Below, piece after piece: positions 35,603-45,474 of a stretch of DNA of 64,000 nucleotides (within the stretch, counting starts at the first letter, position 1; every line of letters starts with the position of its first letter). The DNA is from DATFVA01 sp963764235 (GTDB taxonomy: Bacteria; Bacteroidota; Ignavibacteria; Ignavibacteriales; Ignavibacteriaceae): the NCBI GenBank assembly GCA_963764235.1, contig CAVXRO010000014.1, positions 744,001 to 808,000 of the forward strand, written 5' to 3'. The notes under the pieces were generated by a model. The model worked only from the letters and a program-made list of their open reading frames with translations, ran no database searches and was not told the DNA's origin. Position numbers and translations under genes: made by a program.

Positions 35603-37504
35603 TTAGTGATTTCCGTTAACAAAACTTTCTGCTTCTTCAAGTGACTTAAAGTAGCCAACCCTTACCCGGTAATATAAACCCATCCCGGCTATATCCGATT
35701 TTTCAGCAAATGCAGTATAGCCGGCATTTCTGTATCTCTGAACCTCACTCAGCGCAATTGTCTTACTCTTCCAGGATGAGACCTGCACAACTACTCCTTC
35801 CGGATACTGATATATATAATTCCCTATCCGCCGGGCATTTACAGATTCTCTGATCTCAGTTAAATCAGGCTTCGCCGTATTTGTATTCTCCGCGGATTTC
35901 AATTCCGTTTGGTTTTTACCCTGCTGATTTCCAACAGTTCCATTCTCAACCGATTTATTTTCATCGGATTTATTATAGGGATATGTCACCGGGACATCAT
36001 AATTTCTCTCGATAGTAGTTGTCTGTCCGGTTTTGCCGGCTGATGTTTCACCCGAAACTTCGCTGTTGGCGCTTTTCAGCTTGAAGTAAAGAAAAATTAT
36101 CCCGGCAAGCGCGATCACAACAACAAAGGCGACAATTAATGAGGGAATACTGCTGCGTTTCCTGTAGCCCTTGTAATCCCGGGCACCTTTTTCCTCCTCT
36201 TCATCAATCTCATCCAGTCCTTTTATTCCCGAAAGATCAAAATTAAATTCGGCGGTGGTTCTGCGCACTTTCTGGTAACCGCCGCGAACTTCAGTGATTC
36301 GTTTGGGCCTTTCCTCCTCAATTTCCGGGATATCATCGAACTCAGTTGTCTTAAACTCTTTTGTCAGCGACCGTACCCGTTTAAAATTCTTTAATGATGG
36401 TTCCTCCGGTTCCGGCCTGATTAGCTTCGGTTCAGGTTCATGCGTTTCCTCAGGCTTCAGGGGGTCCTCTACTGAGGATTCTGTTTCCGGCAGGACAGGT
36501 TCATTTTCCTCTTCGGGGACTCCCTTTTCTTCCTGCCCAAGTTCTATGGATTTCTCAGATCCCACTGCTCTAGATTTATACCGACCAGTAAGTTCGTTTT
36601 CATCATTTTCAATATCGGACTCCGGCAATTTCTCATTCTCATCTTCAAAGTATACAGCTTCCTCTTCATCCTCATCTATAATTTCTTCAAAGATATCTTC
36701 TTCCTGATCTTCACCGCCGCTTTCTTCTTCAAATTCAGGTTTAACATCCGCCGGTCCGGCTTCTTCAGGTTTATACTTAGGAGCATCCTCTGCAGGGATT
36801 GCATCTTCCCGGTCAGCATCAAAATCGAAGATGGAATCCTCTTCTATTTCACTTGAGAGGTTCTCGCCAAAATCCCACGACAGGTTTTCGAATTCCCTGG
36901 TCTTCAGGAAATCACTTCGGTCAGGAACTTCGATTTCATCCTGATTATTCCCCTCTCCAAGTTTTTTCCAGCCCGACTGCTCCGCGGCACTTTCTTCGTC
37001 ATTCTTAAGACGAATTGTCTCGGTCTCTTTACCGCCTTCAGTTTTTTCAGCTTCGCTAATGAGTTTCGCGATCTTCGATTCAAGCAGACTTCTTAATTCC
37101 GTTCCCGAGGGAGGAATAAAAAATTCGGTTTCTTTTACTCCTTTCAGCGGGATGACCGGCTTGCCTATACTTAAACTGAAATAAGAATCAACAGGCTGAT
37201 ATTCCTTCTCTATACCGGAGGGAACATTAAAGATTATTTCTTCATCTTCCGGGAGGTCCTCATCTCTGTTAATATACACAAGAAGGTCTGAGTAAATATA
37301 TTCCACATCCGGATTCTGTGAGCTGCGCTTCTCTATCTGTCCCACACGCAGCTGGAACATTCCCACTCCAGCTATATCCAGTGATTCACCGGGCTTTAGT
37401 ATTTCCGAAGAATTCTTCAAAAATATCTCAAAAAACTTCTTTGACTCGGTGTCGGGCACACCAGCCTTTTTTGAGATCTTTCTAATTATTTCTGCTTTAT
37501 TCAT
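35603..37504 (-). CDS. HU-like / transmembrane / SPOR-domain fusion protein
   Basis: A 633-residue protein. Residues about 1-95 resemble an HU/IHF-type domain (NKAEIIRKISKKAGVPDTES, GVGMFQLRVG); residues about 130-430 are a very acidic, disordered linker; a single membrane helix lies at about 452-472; and a SPOR domain ends the protein (about 560-633, VVVQVSSWKSK, YYRVRVGYFKSLEEAESFV). SPOR domains bind denuded peptidoglycan at division sites. The HU-like part would be cytoplasmic and could bind DNA or protein. It is encoded within the envelope operon between the beta-barrel and ExbB. Confidence 0.85.
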   Translation of the reverse strand: MNKAEIIRKISKKAGVPDTESKKFFEIFLKNSSEILKPGESLDIAGVGMFQLRVGQIEKRSSQNPDVEYIYSDLLVYINRDEDLPEDEEIIFNVPSGIEKEYQPVDSYFSLSIGKPVIPLKGVKETEFFIPPSGTELRSLLESKIAKLISEAEKTEGGKETETIRLKNDEESAAEQSGWKKLGEGNNQDEIEVPDRSDFLKTREFENLSWDFGENLSSEIEEDSIFDFDADREDAIPAEDAPKYKPEEAGPADVKPEFEEESGGEDQEEDIFEEIIDEDEEEAVYFEDENEKLPESDIENDENELTGRYKSRAVGSEKSIELGQEEKGVPEEENEPVLPETESSVEDPLKPEETHEPEPKLIRPEPEEPSLKNFKRVRSLTKEFKTTEFDDIPEIEEERPKRITEVRGGYQKVRRTTAEFNFDLSGIKGLDEIDEEEEKGARDYKGYRKRSSIPSLIVAFVVVIALAGIIFLYFKLKSANSEVSGETSAGKTGQTTTIERNYDVPVTYPYNKSDENKSVENGTVGNQQGKNQTELKSAENTNTAKPDLTEIRESVNARRIGNYIYQYPEGVVVQVSSWKSKTIALSEVQRYRNAGYTAFAEKSDIAGMGLYYRVRVGYFKSLEEAESFVNGNH

Positions 37505-37530
37505 TATACCGGTAATTATTTATTAAAAAT

Positions 37531-39135
37531 TTACCAGGTAAACTTAATCCCACCGGTAACGTTCAATGGAAGATCCTTGTACCTGTACCAATTATAATTT
37601 TCATGATCTAAAAGATTATTCATCTTCAGCGTGATAAAGAACCCGGGTGTAAGTTTATAAGAAAAATTTAACCCGAGATCAATATAAGAATTTAGAGTCT
37701 GTGTATTCGTCAAATCCGTAAAAGTTTCTGATGTATAATATAAAGAAGCTCCCGTACCTAATCCCATCTGAAAATCATAATTATAATTGAGTGAAGCAGT
37801 CCATTCAGGATAATAAGGAATAAACATCCCTACGTCGTCTTTTACATTTTCGTACTGAACAGTGCCGTAGAACAGCCCGAAAGGTCCCGGGTGGAAAAGC
37901 AGGTTCAGGAACCCTGCAAAGCTGTTTCCGCCGATTGATGCAAGATCAAAGGTACCATTGATTATATCATTTTTAAAATAAGGTATCTCATCAGAAGTAT
38001 AGAATTTTATGCCCCCGTCAATTTCAAAGTACCTTCCGTATTCATATTTAAGGACGGCCTTAAGCACATTCGATTTTTCAAAAAAGAGATTCGTAAAGCT
38101 GGTTACATCAAGATAAGGATTCATCCTTATAAAATAATTTTCAGTGAGAAACTCTGCTGATGGAGCGAATTCTCCGAAAAGAGTTACATTGCTTTCAAGG
38201 TGCAGCGCAGCTGAGGCATAGGGCGCACTAAAAGTATGTCCTCCGTCCTGAGCGTAGCTTATTCCGAAATCGGCACGGAGTATATTCGACAAAGTCAGTC
38301 CCACAGTAGGACGAACGCGCACAAAGTAAAACTCTGAATTATCCTGCAGCTGATTCAGAATATACTGCCTCTTGTAATTTAGATTTACGTTTATATTAAA
38401 AGCGGAAAAGCTGGCTTTTGCAAAACCATCGAAGCCGAAAAGATTCTCGGAAAAATCGGGATTGTCAAGGTTTGCAAGCTGATCCGAAAACTGAAGTTCA
38501 TAAATGAAGTTCTTATTTGAAAGATTATTCAGAAGGAATGACAAATCCCCTGTATTAAGGTTCCTCTTTTCAGCAGGATCCTGCTGGGAATCCTTACCGT
38601 AAACCTTATACCCTGTTACCGCCAGATCTCCGTTCAGCTTAAGCTTCATCCTGTTGAATGCGGGCGTTTCACTTTTTACAAAATAATATAATGTCGCTCC
38701 CCCATTCAGGGTATATTTTTCACTATTCCTCACATATGCCCTCTGGTTCAATACGCCCGCTCTTGCCTCTATCATTCCGCCGGATAAAGGACTGGAATAT
38801 ACCAGCTTTGCTGTGGGTAGGAAATATGATCCCAAACCTGCCTCGAGCCACCCGTTTTTATAATTAAGTGAGTCGAAAAGAGTAAGGTCATTTTTCAAAG
38901 GACTCGGAAATTCCTTAAGCTCAAGCTCTTCCGGAGAATAGGAAGGTCTGATAAAATCACCCGAGATAGTCGAAACAAAATCCGGGGGAATCTTCTTTGC
39001 CTGTTCAACCGAAACGACTTCTTTGCCTGTAATTATAAAATCAGGAAGCTCAACGTTGCCGCTGGATTTGGTTGTTTTCTGCGCGGATGCCGCCATTGAT
39101 AAAACAATCAGTAATAAGAATAGTTTTTTTGTCAT
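37531..39135 (-). CDS. Outer-membrane beta-barrel protein
   Basis: A 534-residue protein with a signal peptide (1-18, ending ASAQ), a short N-terminal segment with PDFIITGKEV and then repeated amphipathic strands with aromatic girdles, ending in TGGIKFTW (terminal Trp), as in TonB-receptor-like barrels. No plug domain is seen, so it is not a classic TonB receptor. It overlaps the TPR gene by 4 bases, which suggests that the TPR protein and barrel work together. Confidence 0.75.
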   Translation of the reverse strand: MTKKLFLLLIVLSMAASAQKTTKSSGNVELPDFIITGKEVVSVEQAKKIPPDFVSTISGDFIRPSYSPEELELKEFPSPLKNDLTLFDSLNYKNGWLEAGLGSYFLPTAKLVYSSPLSGGMIEARAGVLNQRAYVRNSEKYTLNGGATLYYFVKSETPAFNRMKLKLNGDLAVTGYKVYGKDSQQDPAEKRNLNTGDLSFLLNNLSNKNFIYELQFSDQLANLDNPDFSENLFGFDGFAKASFSAFNINVNLNYKRQYILNQLQDNSEFYFVRVRPTVGLTLSNILRADFGISYAQDGGHTFSAPYASAALHLESNVTLFGEFAPSAEFLTENYFIRMNPYLDVTSFTNLFFEKSNVLKAVLKYEYGRYFEIDGGIKFYTSDEIPYFKNDIINGTFDLASIGGNSFAGFLNLLFHPGPFGLFYGTVQYENVKDDVGMFIPYYPEWTASLNYNYDFQMGLGTGASLYYTSETFTDLTNTQTLNSYIDLGLNFSYKLTPGFFITLKMNNLLDHENYNWYRYKDLPLNVTGGIKFTW

Positions 39136-42101
39136 TTCAGTTTCCTCAGCTTACTCTGTGCTTCCTGACCGAACTGATCACCTTTGTGCTTCGAAAGAAC
39201 AGACCTGTAATATTCTTTAGCCTTCTCATAATTCTCCTGTTCGGTGTAAATGTCGCCCAGCTTCATATAGGATTTCGTCAGCCATTCTTCATAGGCTGAA
39301 AAAATTGTTCTTACACGTTCCAGTGCACTTATTGCATCAACAGTATTCCCCTCTTCAGCCAGCGAGGTTCCAAGGTAATACTGGGCCTTTGCACCTATAT
39401 CATCGGATCTTGAATCTGCCAGGTTTTTAAAATAAAACTCCGCGTTGCTGTACCTTCCCGCCGCAAGCTCGATTAAACCAAGCTCGAGCTTCGCCTTGTC
39501 TGCAAATATTGTCCCATTGTAATTCTGCACCACATCCTGAAAAACACTGTAGGCGTTATCAGCATCCTTCTTATTACCATAAGTAACACCTTTCATAAAA
39601 AGTATTTCTGCGATCCTGGACGATTTCGGGATCTTATCAAGCGCTTTATTATATATTTCAATGGCAGAATCATAATCCTTCATATTATTATAAATAGTTC
39701 CTATCTCAAGCACCGCAGCCCCGGCCGCTTCACTCTTCGGATATGAATCGAACACCCTCTTGAAATTAAAGACCGCTTCTTCATTCTGCCCAAGGTTTTG
39801 TGCACTCTTACCGATCCAGTAATATGCATCGGGAACCTGCCTGCTTGAGGGGTAATCCGATACAAATTCCTTGTAGCTTAACTCTGCTTTTTCATATTTA
39901 CGCATGCTGTAATAGATCTCGCCTTTCTTGAAGAAAAGCTGGTCGCTGAAACTTAATCCGGGATTTTTAGAAACAAAATTATCGATCAGTTGAACAGCCT
40001 TTTCTGGTTCATTCTTCGCAACATAGCTGTACTGGATACCGTTAACTGCATCGAATACATATTTAGAAGAGGGATAAAGAGTTATCACTCTCTCATAATT
40101 TACAATTGCCGAATCATATTTTGCCTGATTAAAATATGAATCCCCGATCGAATACCAGGCCAAAGGCACAAGCGATGAATTAGGATACGCATTCATCAGT
40201 TCATGGTACTTTGCAATCGCCTGATTGAAGTTTTCTTTCTGAAAATAAATCCAGCCTATAGTGTAGATAGAACCCTGTGCATAATCCGACTGCGGAAACT
40301 TCTGCTGCAGGTTATTAAATTCAGCTATCGCCTCGTCGGTATTTCCTGCTTTATAAAGCGCTTGTGCGAACTGGTAGTAACCGTAAGGGTTATCGATTGA
40401 CCCTGCTCCGCCTGCGAACAGGTCTTTATAAATCCTGCTGGCTGCCGCATAATTTTTGATGCCGTAATAGCTGTCGGCAAGTCTTAATTTTGCGTCACCT
40501 ACTCTTTTATTCTTCCGGTACTTTTTTATGAAATCAGAGAAAAGTTCCGCAGCATTACCGAAATTATACAGGTTGAAATAGCAGTAAGCCTTGCCATATA
40601 ATACCTGCCCTGCGAGGAGCGTATCATCAGAACTGATGTTGTTGTATGATTTTAGTGCGTCACCATATTTTCCCTGTGCGTAATAACTTTCGGCGAGGTA
40701 AAAATTGATTTTATCATTCTCAACACCGTTTCCCGGGTCATCGAGACGTTCAAGGTAATCAACCGCATCATTATATTTCCCCTGATAGTAATATGTGGTT
40801 CCTAGTCCCAGCTTTGCCCTGTTCGTAATCTCCGCCTTTACATCAATGACATCAATAACATCCTTAAAATAGTTTACAGCATTATCATAATCCTTTTTAT
40901 TCAACGCTACTTCGCCGAGCATAGTCAATGCGCGTGCTCTCACCCCGGGAACATCTGACTTAGAAGCAGCCGTTAGATAACTTTCCGAGTTAACATAATC
41001 CTTATTTTCGAAGTAATAACCCCCAAGCTGGTAGCGTACGTCTTCTGCAAGGCTGCTGCCCGGGTACGATTTCAGAAATTCCCCGTACAACCTGAACGCC
41101 TCATCAACTTTTCCCGAGTACCTCTTTGCCTCCGCCTTCCAGTAAAATGACTTTACCGCGATAGTATCATCACCTTCCGAAATCGAATTGAATACAGAAT
41201 AAGCCTCATTGTACTTCTTCTGCTGAAAGTAGCACCATGCGAGTCCGTATTTTGAATCCCTGAATACATTCGATGACGGAAAGCCCTCTATTACTTCGTT
41301 ATAAGCTCTTTCTGCATTATCGTATTCCTCCACCCTGTAATATGAATTAGCCAGAAGGTAGAGACTCTCGGCATATATATCGGAAGGCAGACCTGTCAGA
41401 GAAGGGTTATTCAGCTCAAGGATTGATGACTGGTAATCTTTCAACTTGAAGTAGCAGATGCCGATCCTTATCTGTGCTGAGAGTGCAAGAGGACTGTCAC
41501 CGTGATATGATAAAAGCTGATCATAATAATGAACGGCTTTTTCATATTCCCCTGTTTTTTCATAAGCGCTTGCCAAAGTATAAATAGAATAATCTATATA
41601 CTTATTATTCCTCTTATTATTTACCGCTTCCTCAAGGAAAGAAATTGCATCCTGAAGCCTGTTCTGCATGGTATATGATTCACCTATCCAGTAGAGGGCC
41701 GATCCTGTATGCTCGTTTCCAGGATATTCATCCAGAAGCTGTTTGAGGTTCTTTCTGCTTTCGTCATAATTCTCTTCGCCGAAATAGATAATTCCAAGCT
41801 TGTATAATGATTTGTACCTGAAAGCCGACCAATTAAAATTATTTACGATGAATTCAAATCCTGCTGCAGCGGCGTTCTTCTCGCCAAGACTAAGCAATGC
41901 ATCCGAATAATAATATTTCGCTGCTGCGAACTGTTCATCAGTTAAATTGTATTCCGTAAAAAATTCATCGAAGAGCCGCACGGCCGTGGAATACTGCTGG
42001 TTATTAAATGCAGCCATTGCCTGATCATACTTATCAGCAGTGGTTTGAGTCCAGGAGCATGCTGTAATTAAAAAAATCAGTAAAATAGAAAGTTTCTTCA
42101 T
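39132..42101 (-). CDS. Large periplasmic TPR protein (YbgF/BamD-like repeats)
   Basis: A 989-residue protein built from about 25 TPR units, often with the YbgF-type spacing YxxGxxYxxxGKYxDAxxxF (for example YYQGKYNDAVDYLERL and YSIGDSYFNQAKYDSAIVNY). The N-terminus has a signal with a possible lipobox (LITAC, Cys at about residue 15). Such proteins scaffold envelope machines. It overlaps the barrel gene by 4 bases and follows DUF92 by 9 bases; its partners are probably the barrel, HU-SPOR protein and ExbB-ExbD-TonB encoded below. Confidence 0.85.
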   Translation of the reverse strand: MKKLSILLIFLITACSWTQTTADKYDQAMAAFNNQQYSTAVRLFDEFFTEYNLTDEQFAAAKYYYSDALLSLGEKNAAAAGFEFIVNNFNWSAFRYKSLYKLGIIYFGEENYDESRKNLKQLLDEYPGNEHTGSALYWIGESYTMQNRLQDAISFLEEAVNNKRNNKYIDYSIYTLASAYEKTGEYEKAVHYYDQLLSYHGDSPLALSAQIRIGICYFKLKDYQSSILELNNPSLTGLPSDIYAESLYLLANSYYRVEEYDNAERAYNEVIEGFPSSNVFRDSKYGLAWCYFQQKKYNEAYSVFNSISEGDDTIAVKSFYWKAEAKRYSGKVDEAFRLYGEFLKSYPGSSLAEDVRYQLGGYYFENKDYVNSESYLTAASKSDVPGVRARALTMLGEVALNKKDYDNAVNYFKDVIDVIDVKAEITNRAKLGLGTTYYYQGKYNDAVDYLERLDDPGNGVENDKINFYLAESYYAQGKYGDALKSYNNISSDDTLLAGQVLYGKAYCYFNLYNFGNAAELFSDFIKKYRKNKRVGDAKLRLADSYYGIKNYAAASRIYKDLFAGGAGSIDNPYGYYQFAQALYKAGNTDEAIAEFNNLQQKFPQSDYAQGSIYTIGWIYFQKENFNQAIAKYHELMNAYPNSSLVPLAWYSIGDSYFNQAKYDSAIVNYERVITLYPSSKYVFDAVNGIQYSYVAKNEPEKAVQLIDNFVSKNPGLSFSDQLFFKKGEIYYSMRKYEKAELSYKEFVSDYPSSRQVPDAYYWIGKSAQNLGQNEEAVFNFKRVFDSYPKSEAAGAAVLEIGTIYNNMKDYDSAIEIYNKALDKIPKSSRIAEILFMKGVTYGNKKDADNAYSVFQDVVQNYNGTIFADKAKLELGLIELAAGRYSNAEFYFKNLADSRSDDIGAKAQYYLGTSLAEEGNTVDAISALERVRTIFSAYEEWLTKSYMKLGDIYTEQENYEKAKEYYRSVLSKHKGDQFGQEAQSKLRKLK

Positions 42102-42110
42102 TCAGTTATT

Positions 42111-42932
42111 TTATACCCGGATTAAAGAAAATACAATAATGCCGCCGAAGATCCCGGCCGCAAGATTTACAAAATCATTATTTATAAAACTAATTCCCCC
42201 GGTCTTTACTGCGGGTCTGCCGCAGTGCATTTTTCCATCTATTATGCGTGAACACTCAAGACATTTATACCGGGACTGAAAGAGAGCACCCATAATTGAA
42301 TCGAATATACCCGCAGCGAATCCTGCAAATGTGATCAACAATATAAAATCAATCTGATTCTTATCAATCCATAAAACAGATATCAGGGAAATAAAAAATG
42401 CACCAAGAAGAGATCCTGCCAGTCCGGCCGCTGAAACTCCCCCGGATGTACCCTGTTCAACGGGTATGAACCTGAGAATATTATATGTTTTATGTACAGT
42501 CATAGTACCCATTTCAGTACCCCATGTATCTGCGCAGGATGATGCAACCATTCCGGCATATACAGGAAACCAAACAGGCCCCGGGAAGAAATAATTCAAT
42601 ACAGCGAGTATACCTCCCATCCCTCCATTTGCCGCAACCTGGAAGAAATCTCTCGATCCTGATTTTTCAAAGTAATGATTTACAGCGGGATTTTTCTTTT
42701 CCCTAAGTTTTGAAAGCATACTTGATGCAATAAAGAATGATAGAATAGGAAGCGTCCATTTCCACCCGCCAAAACCGAAAATCAAAAAAGCCAGTATGAA
42801 TACTGCAAAGCCTCCGCTGACAGTAAGAAATTTAATTTTAACAGAAAAGACAGAAATCAGGAGGGCGAGAATAAATCCCATTAAAAATTGGTAAATTATT
42901 ACAGAATTGCCCGGTTCAACTAGTAATATCAA
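42111..42932 (-). CDS. DUF92 (TMEM19-like) membrane protein
   Basis: A 273-residue membrane protein with about seven helices. The DUF92 signature is clear: NGGMGGILAVLNYFFPGPVW, CADTWGTEMGT, and a Cys-rich loop KCLECSRIIDGKMHCGRP before the last helix. Relatives include plant VTE6 phytyl-phosphate kinase, so a lipid-phosphate kinase role is possible. It is the first gene of the seven-gene envelope unit. Confidence 0.87.
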   Translation of the reverse strand: MILLVEPGNSVIIYQFLMGFILALLISVFSVKIKFLTVSGGFAVFILAFLIFGFGGWKWTLPILSFFIASSMLSKLREKKNPAVNHYFEKSGSRDFFQVAANGGMGGILAVLNYFFPGPVWFPVYAGMVASSCADTWGTEMGTMTVHKTYNILRFIPVEQGTSGGVSAAGLAGSLLGAFFISLISVLWIDKNQIDFILLITFAGFAAGIFDSIMGALFQSRYKCLECSRIIDGKMHCGRPAVKTGGISFINNDFVNLAAGIFGGIIVFSLIRV

Positions 42933-43119
42933 ATGCTGCTACCCTGAAAAAATAAATTCTCAGTTTTGATGCCCAATATAGTTTTTATAGTTTTATAAAG
43001 TCAATACTTAAAATAGCATATAGGATTTCACTTAAAGATATTTGTTAAAGATAGAAAGCACCGTTATATTTACCCTGTAATGTGAGCGGTATAATTCAGA
43101 TTAGTTATTTATTTCTATA

Positions 43120-43127
43120 TAATTTTG
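43120..43127 (+). promoter_or_regulatory. Possible TAnnTTTG -7 promoter element
   Basis: TAATTTTG fits the Bacteroidota -7 consensus TAnnTTTG and lies 29 bases upstream of the barrel gene's ATG at 43157. No good -33 TTTG partner is seen, so this is a weak call. Confidence 0.35.
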
Positions 43128-43156
43128 AAATTCCAAACAAAAATGAAGGAATTAAT

Positions 43157-43717
43157 ATGAAAAAATCGATTATACTCTTTCTGTTTGCAGCCATTTCTTT
43201 ATTGAGTCTGCAGGAAACAAACGCACAGAGCATCAAAATCGGAATCGGCGGAGGTTTATCATCTGTACAATCGCCCACCTATTATACAGATAACGCAGGA
43301 TTTTCTTCTGAATATCATATAGGATTAAAGGGAATGCTGAGCATACCTGTATTCCCGATTACTCCCATAGGATTTATCGAATATCATTTTTTCCGCGGTC
43401 AGACACCCGAAGGAGCGGATACGAAGCAGAATATTTTATCTATAGGAGTCGGCGGTCAGATGGAACTGCTGCCCGGACCTTTAAGTCCTTATATTGGTCT
43501 CGATCTGGAGTTCAACAATCTTGGTGAAATAACCGGATTACCAACTGGGTCAAGTGTCTCAAGGATGGGCCTTGGAGTTGGAGCCGGCGTTATGCTTACT
43601 CTTCTGCCTATAGATTTCGATGTTAGTCTTAAATACCAGATGCTGAACCTGTTCGGGAAAGAGAGCGGTGAAGAGAACATAGGAATTATAAATCTTAACG
43701 CGGCTATATTCTTTTAA
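43157..43717 (+). CDS. Outer-membrane beta-barrel protein (small)
   Basis: A 186-residue exported protein. The ATG at 43157, behind AAGGA, starts a clear signal peptide (KKSIILFLFAAISLLSLQET ending NAQ); an open frame to 43082 adds 25 non-signal residues and is rejected. The mature part is a short barrel with alternating hydrophobic strands and an IFF end, like 8-stranded outer-membrane proteins. The function is unknown. It is transcribed alone on the plus strand. Confidence 0.8.
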   Translation: MKKSIILFLFAAISLLSLQETNAQSIKIGIGGGLSSVQSPTYYTDNAGFSSEYHIGLKGMLSIPVFPITPIGFIEYHFFRGQTPEGADTKQNILSIGVGGQMELLPGPLSPYIGLDLEFNNLGEITGLPTGSSVSRMGLGVGAGVMLTLLPIDFDVSLKYQMLNLFGKESGEENIGIINLNAAIFF

Positions 43718-43773
43718 ACCGTTGCTGATCACAGGTTAGATTTTTTAGGGAGCGGAGGCGCGCTGCAGAGTGC

Positions 43774-44421
43774 TTAAGCTCCTTTTCTTTTAAGAAAGCT
43801 GTCCAGAACCTTCCTGCCGAATTTCACACAATCGTTTTTATTTAGCAGAGCAAGAGAATCTATAACTTCTTTTATTTCTTTCCAATTGAGTCCCGTCCGG
43901 TGGCCCCCGTTAATGTGCGAATAAAGCTGACTCTCAAATTTAAGAGCGGTAAGAACTGCGATGCTGCATACCTCCCTCTCCCTTAGAGAAAGTCCTTTCC
44001 TGCCAAGCACTTTACCATAGCCTTCCGTTACAAGCCACGCGGATAATTCAGGGGAGAAGGAATTTATATTGCTGATTAACTTTTCATACTTATCACCGTA
44101 TATTTTTCTGCAGTTTATCTCTCCCCTCTCCTTAAAATATTTCAAAACATGTGTTTCAGCTGCATCTTCATCGGTCTTAAAATATTCGGAGCTGATCTGC
44201 AGCGAGATTAATGCAGAAGGATACCCTGTAAACAGGTAGGTCTGCAGCAATGCTTCATAGACTTTCTTCCGGCTGAATCTTTGTTTTTTAAGGAGAGTAA
44301 GAATTTCCCGCAGGTCTTTTTCTTTTCTCAGAACAGCAGATGCGGATAATAATGAAAGCGCAGCCTTGTTAAAATCACGGCCGGATTCAGCGGAGGATAA
44401 GAATGAAGTAATTTTTCCCAT
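43774..44421 (-). CDS. Carboxymuconolactone decarboxylase (CMD)-like protein
   Basis: A 215-residue protein whose C-terminal half resembles CMD/AhpD-like proteins (GLSLREREVCSIAVLTALKF, then SHINGGHRTGLNWKEI with two His). The CxxC of AhpD is not present, so peroxidase activity is not expected. The N-terminal half is helical and less typical. It begins just below the terminator that ends the TPR gene and may have its own promoter. Confidence 0.75.
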   Translation of the reverse strand: MGKITSFLSSAESGRDFNKAALSLLSASAVLRKEKDLREILTLLKKQRFSRKKVYEALLQTYLFTGYPSALISLQISSEYFKTDEDAAETHVLKYFKERGEINCRKIYGDKYEKLISNINSFSPELSAWLVTEGYGKVLGRKGLSLREREVCSIAVLTALKFESQLYSHINGGHRTGLNWKEIKEVIDSLALLNKNDCVKFGRKVLDSFLKRKGA

Positions 44422-44431
44422 AAAACAGAAA

Positions 44432-44460
44432 ACCCCCCGCTAAATGCGGGGGGTGTAAAA
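44432..44460 (-). terminator. Rho-independent terminator after the TPR gene
   Basis: On the minus strand CCCCCCGC-ATTTA-GCGGGGGG is followed by TTTT. It lies about 20 bases past the TPR gene stop (44477) and before the CMD start (44421). The stem is GC-only and long, so termination should be efficient. Confidence 0.85.
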
Positions 44461-44476
44461 TCTTCTCAGATTGCAG

Positions 44477-45241
44477 TTACTTTAATGAAGAAAGTTCGTA
44501 TTCGGCTGTCTTCTTATAAGTAGCATCCGACTTAGCCTGGTTAAACATTTCCTTTGCTTTCTCCGTATCGCCTTTTCCTTTATAAGCTACGCCCATATAG
44601 TAATAAGGACCGCCTTTCCCAATTGAAGAACGGTATTTTAAAGCATTTTCAGCCGCCGAAATTGACTTATCCCAGTCACCCAGTTCAGAATAAAGTTTTG
44701 CAAGAGAAAGGTAAGCAGCGTCATAATTATTATTATCAACAGCTTTCTGCAGGTAATCTATTGCTTTCTTCGAATTACCTTCTGTCATAGCATTGCTCCC
44801 CATCTTGGCGTATGCAATTGCAAGATTCTTTTTTACTGCAGATTTTACATTAGCATTACTTGCAGATTGAAGGACCTTCTCAAAATTCTCAACGGCTTTT
44901 TCATAATTACCCATGGAGAAATAAACTCCGCCGAGTGCATTGTAAGCCGCTTCAAAATCATTTTTTTGTTTCAGGCTGGCTTCGAAAGCATCCTTTGCCT
45001 CGTTAAGCTTATTGAGCTTTTTAAGGGCGATTCCTTTCTGATAAAAGGTTCTGTAATCTTTTTCTATTGCCAGCGCCTGGTCGTAGCTCTCTATTGCACC
45101 GGAATAGTTACCGGCTTTCAATTTCTGATTGCCATCGTTATAAAGCTTGCCAGCTTCCGGTTTCATATCCTGAGCCATAGCAGAGACGGTTATCAGCAAA
45201 GCCAAAAACAATCCTGATAAGACTTTGATCGGAGTCTTCAT
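44477..45241 (-). CDS. Exported TPR protein
   Basis: A 254-residue protein with a signal peptide (1-23, ending AMAQ) and about six TPR units (for example AIESYDQALAIEKDYRTFYQ, YNALGGVYFSMGNYEKAVEN). It is probably periplasmic and mediates protein interactions; no partner is evident. It lies below tRNA-Leu on the same strand and is followed by a strong terminator. Confidence 0.85.
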   Translation of the reverse strand: MKTPIKVLSGLFLALLITVSAMAQDMKPEAGKLYNDGNQKLKAGNYSGAIESYDQALAIEKDYRTFYQKGIALKKLNKLNEAKDAFEASLKQKNDFEAAYNALGGVYFSMGNYEKAVENFEKVLQSASNANVKSAVKKNLAIAYAKMGSNAMTEGNSKKAIDYLQKAVDNNNYDAAYLSLAKLYSELGDWDKSISAAENALKYRSSIGKGGPYYYMGVAYKGKGDTEKAKEMFNQAKSDATYKKTAEYELSSLK

Positions 45242-45280
45242 ATATAACTTCCTTTATTTAATTTATCCTAAAATTCTTGG

Positions 45281-45364
45281 TGCGGAAGACGGGACTTGAA
45301 CCCGTACGCCAATTAAGGCACTACCCCCTCAAGATAGCGTGTATACCAATTTCACCACTTCCGC
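45281..45364 (-). tRNA. tRNA-Leu (GAG anticodon)
   Basis: A class II tRNA on the minus strand: acceptor GCGGAAG/CTTCCGC, anticodon arm CTATC-TTGAGGG-GGTAG giving GAG, a long variable arm (TGCCTTAATTGGCG) and T arm ACGGGTTCAAGTCCCGT. The CCA end is encoded (45278-45280). Confidence 0.93.
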
Positions 45365-45474
45365 AAAATTTTGGTGGAAAAGATATATCCGTTAATCCAT
45401 AAAATCAACCCAAACCGGCATTATTTTTTGTAATAATTTACTTTTTGTTTACTATTCCGTCTGTGATTTGTTCC

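Noticed and set aside
36294..36707. 137-residue plus-strand Ser-rich frame
   Set aside because: It is an antisense shadow of the acidic linker in the HU-SPOR gene.
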